Positions 63,940-64,000 of a DNA stretch of 64,000 nucleotides are shown piece by piece; the stretch's first letter is position 1; the number at the start of each line of letters is the position of its first letter. The translations under genes and the position numbers were made by a program. Source of the DNA: CAYJNO01 sp964371715 (GTDB lineage: Bacteria > Bacillota_I > Bacilli_A > Erysipelotrichales > Erysipelotrichaceae); NCBI GenBank assembly GCA_964371715.1, contig CAYJNO010000009.1, forward strand, positions 1 through 64,000, written 5' to 3'. The notes under the pieces were generated by a model. It was not told the DNA's origin. It saw only the letters and a program-made list of their open reading frames with translations, and made no database searches.

Positions 63940-64000
63940 TTTTTTCTCCTTTGAGCAAATTAGCACTATCATACTATATCAAAAAGTCAAAAAAATTTAT

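Noticed and set aside
1..64000. Mollicute-type genetic code with TGA as tryptophan
   Set aside because: TGA is used as a true stop (for example the acpS end overlapping plsC), tryptophans are TGG, and alanine racemase suggests a wall.

Overview
The window is AT-rich, low-GC Firmicutes DNA from a draft assembly: two runs of exactly 100 N mark scaffold joins at 14075-14174 and 45418-45517. The standard bacterial code applies, because TGA is used as a stop (for example acpS) and tryptophan is TGG. Several features point to an anaerobic Bacilli/Erysipelotrichia-like lineage with a cell wall: FabK-type fatty acid synthesis, alanine racemase, PduL, a CBS-DRTGG family II pyrophosphatase, sortase-less giant surface proteins and very short intergenic gaps. 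The exact taxon cannot be read from the window. No rRNA, tRNA or CRISPR array and no complete transposase gene was seen.

Layout. 0.4-5.7 kb: an AgrA/AgrC-like two-component system followed by a three-part ABC exporter and two small paralogous membrane-anchored proteins. 5.8-9.7 kb: thioredoxin, a HAD phosphatase, glucosamine-6-phosphate deaminase and an aldose epimerase, then a MetK-like protein whose catalytic residues appear lost. 9.9-15.9 kb: assorted small genes, including a probable frameshifted membrane gene, a DUF2130 protein, a 52-residue pilin-like peptide, a methyltransferase and a bicupin. 16.1-25 kb: an EAL protein, a VTC/DUF4956/Cthe_2159-like surface module with its own OmpR-type two-component system, a TfoX-N protein, a frameshifted GyrI-like gene, a PspC protein and a GGDEF protein. 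25.3-30.4 kb: a 1688-residue secreted protein with a candidate transglutaminase-like core. 30.5-43.8 kb: mostly housekeeping and metabolic genes (guaA, acylphosphatase, flavin-linked reductase lipoprotein, yqeY, Bax inhibitor-1 family, arylsulfotransferase, pduL, hydrolase, pyrophosphatase, alr, MATE). 43.9-47.1 kb: two PepSY-type proteins, an 85-bp tandem repeat array and a GcvH-like protein. 47.2-54.1 kb: a 2314-residue surface protein. 54.3-62.5 kb: YitT, a C-GCAxxG-C-C protein and a nine-gene fatty acid/phospholipid operon. 62.5-64 kb: a DUF402 protein and a repeat-rich lipoprotein.

How genes work together. The fatty acid operon runs acpP, fabH, fabK, a second FMN enzyme, fabG, fabF, fabZ, acpS, plsC. 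It has a FabT-like cluster of operators at its promoter and a terminator directly after acpP. The OmpR-type regulator and the VTC operon share an identical 18-bp promoter-proximal motif, which suggests a dedicated regulon for surface polymer or polyphosphate-linked functions. c-di-GMP turnover (EAL and GGDEF proteins) sits around the same region.

The strongest candidates for new biology are the MetK-like protein without its phosphate-binding lysines, the VTC module with its regulatory motif, the GcvH-like protein without a lipoyl lysine, the putative transglutaminase-like surface protein, the terminator in the MATE leader, and the repeat-laden leader of the RsgI/PepSY-like gene.
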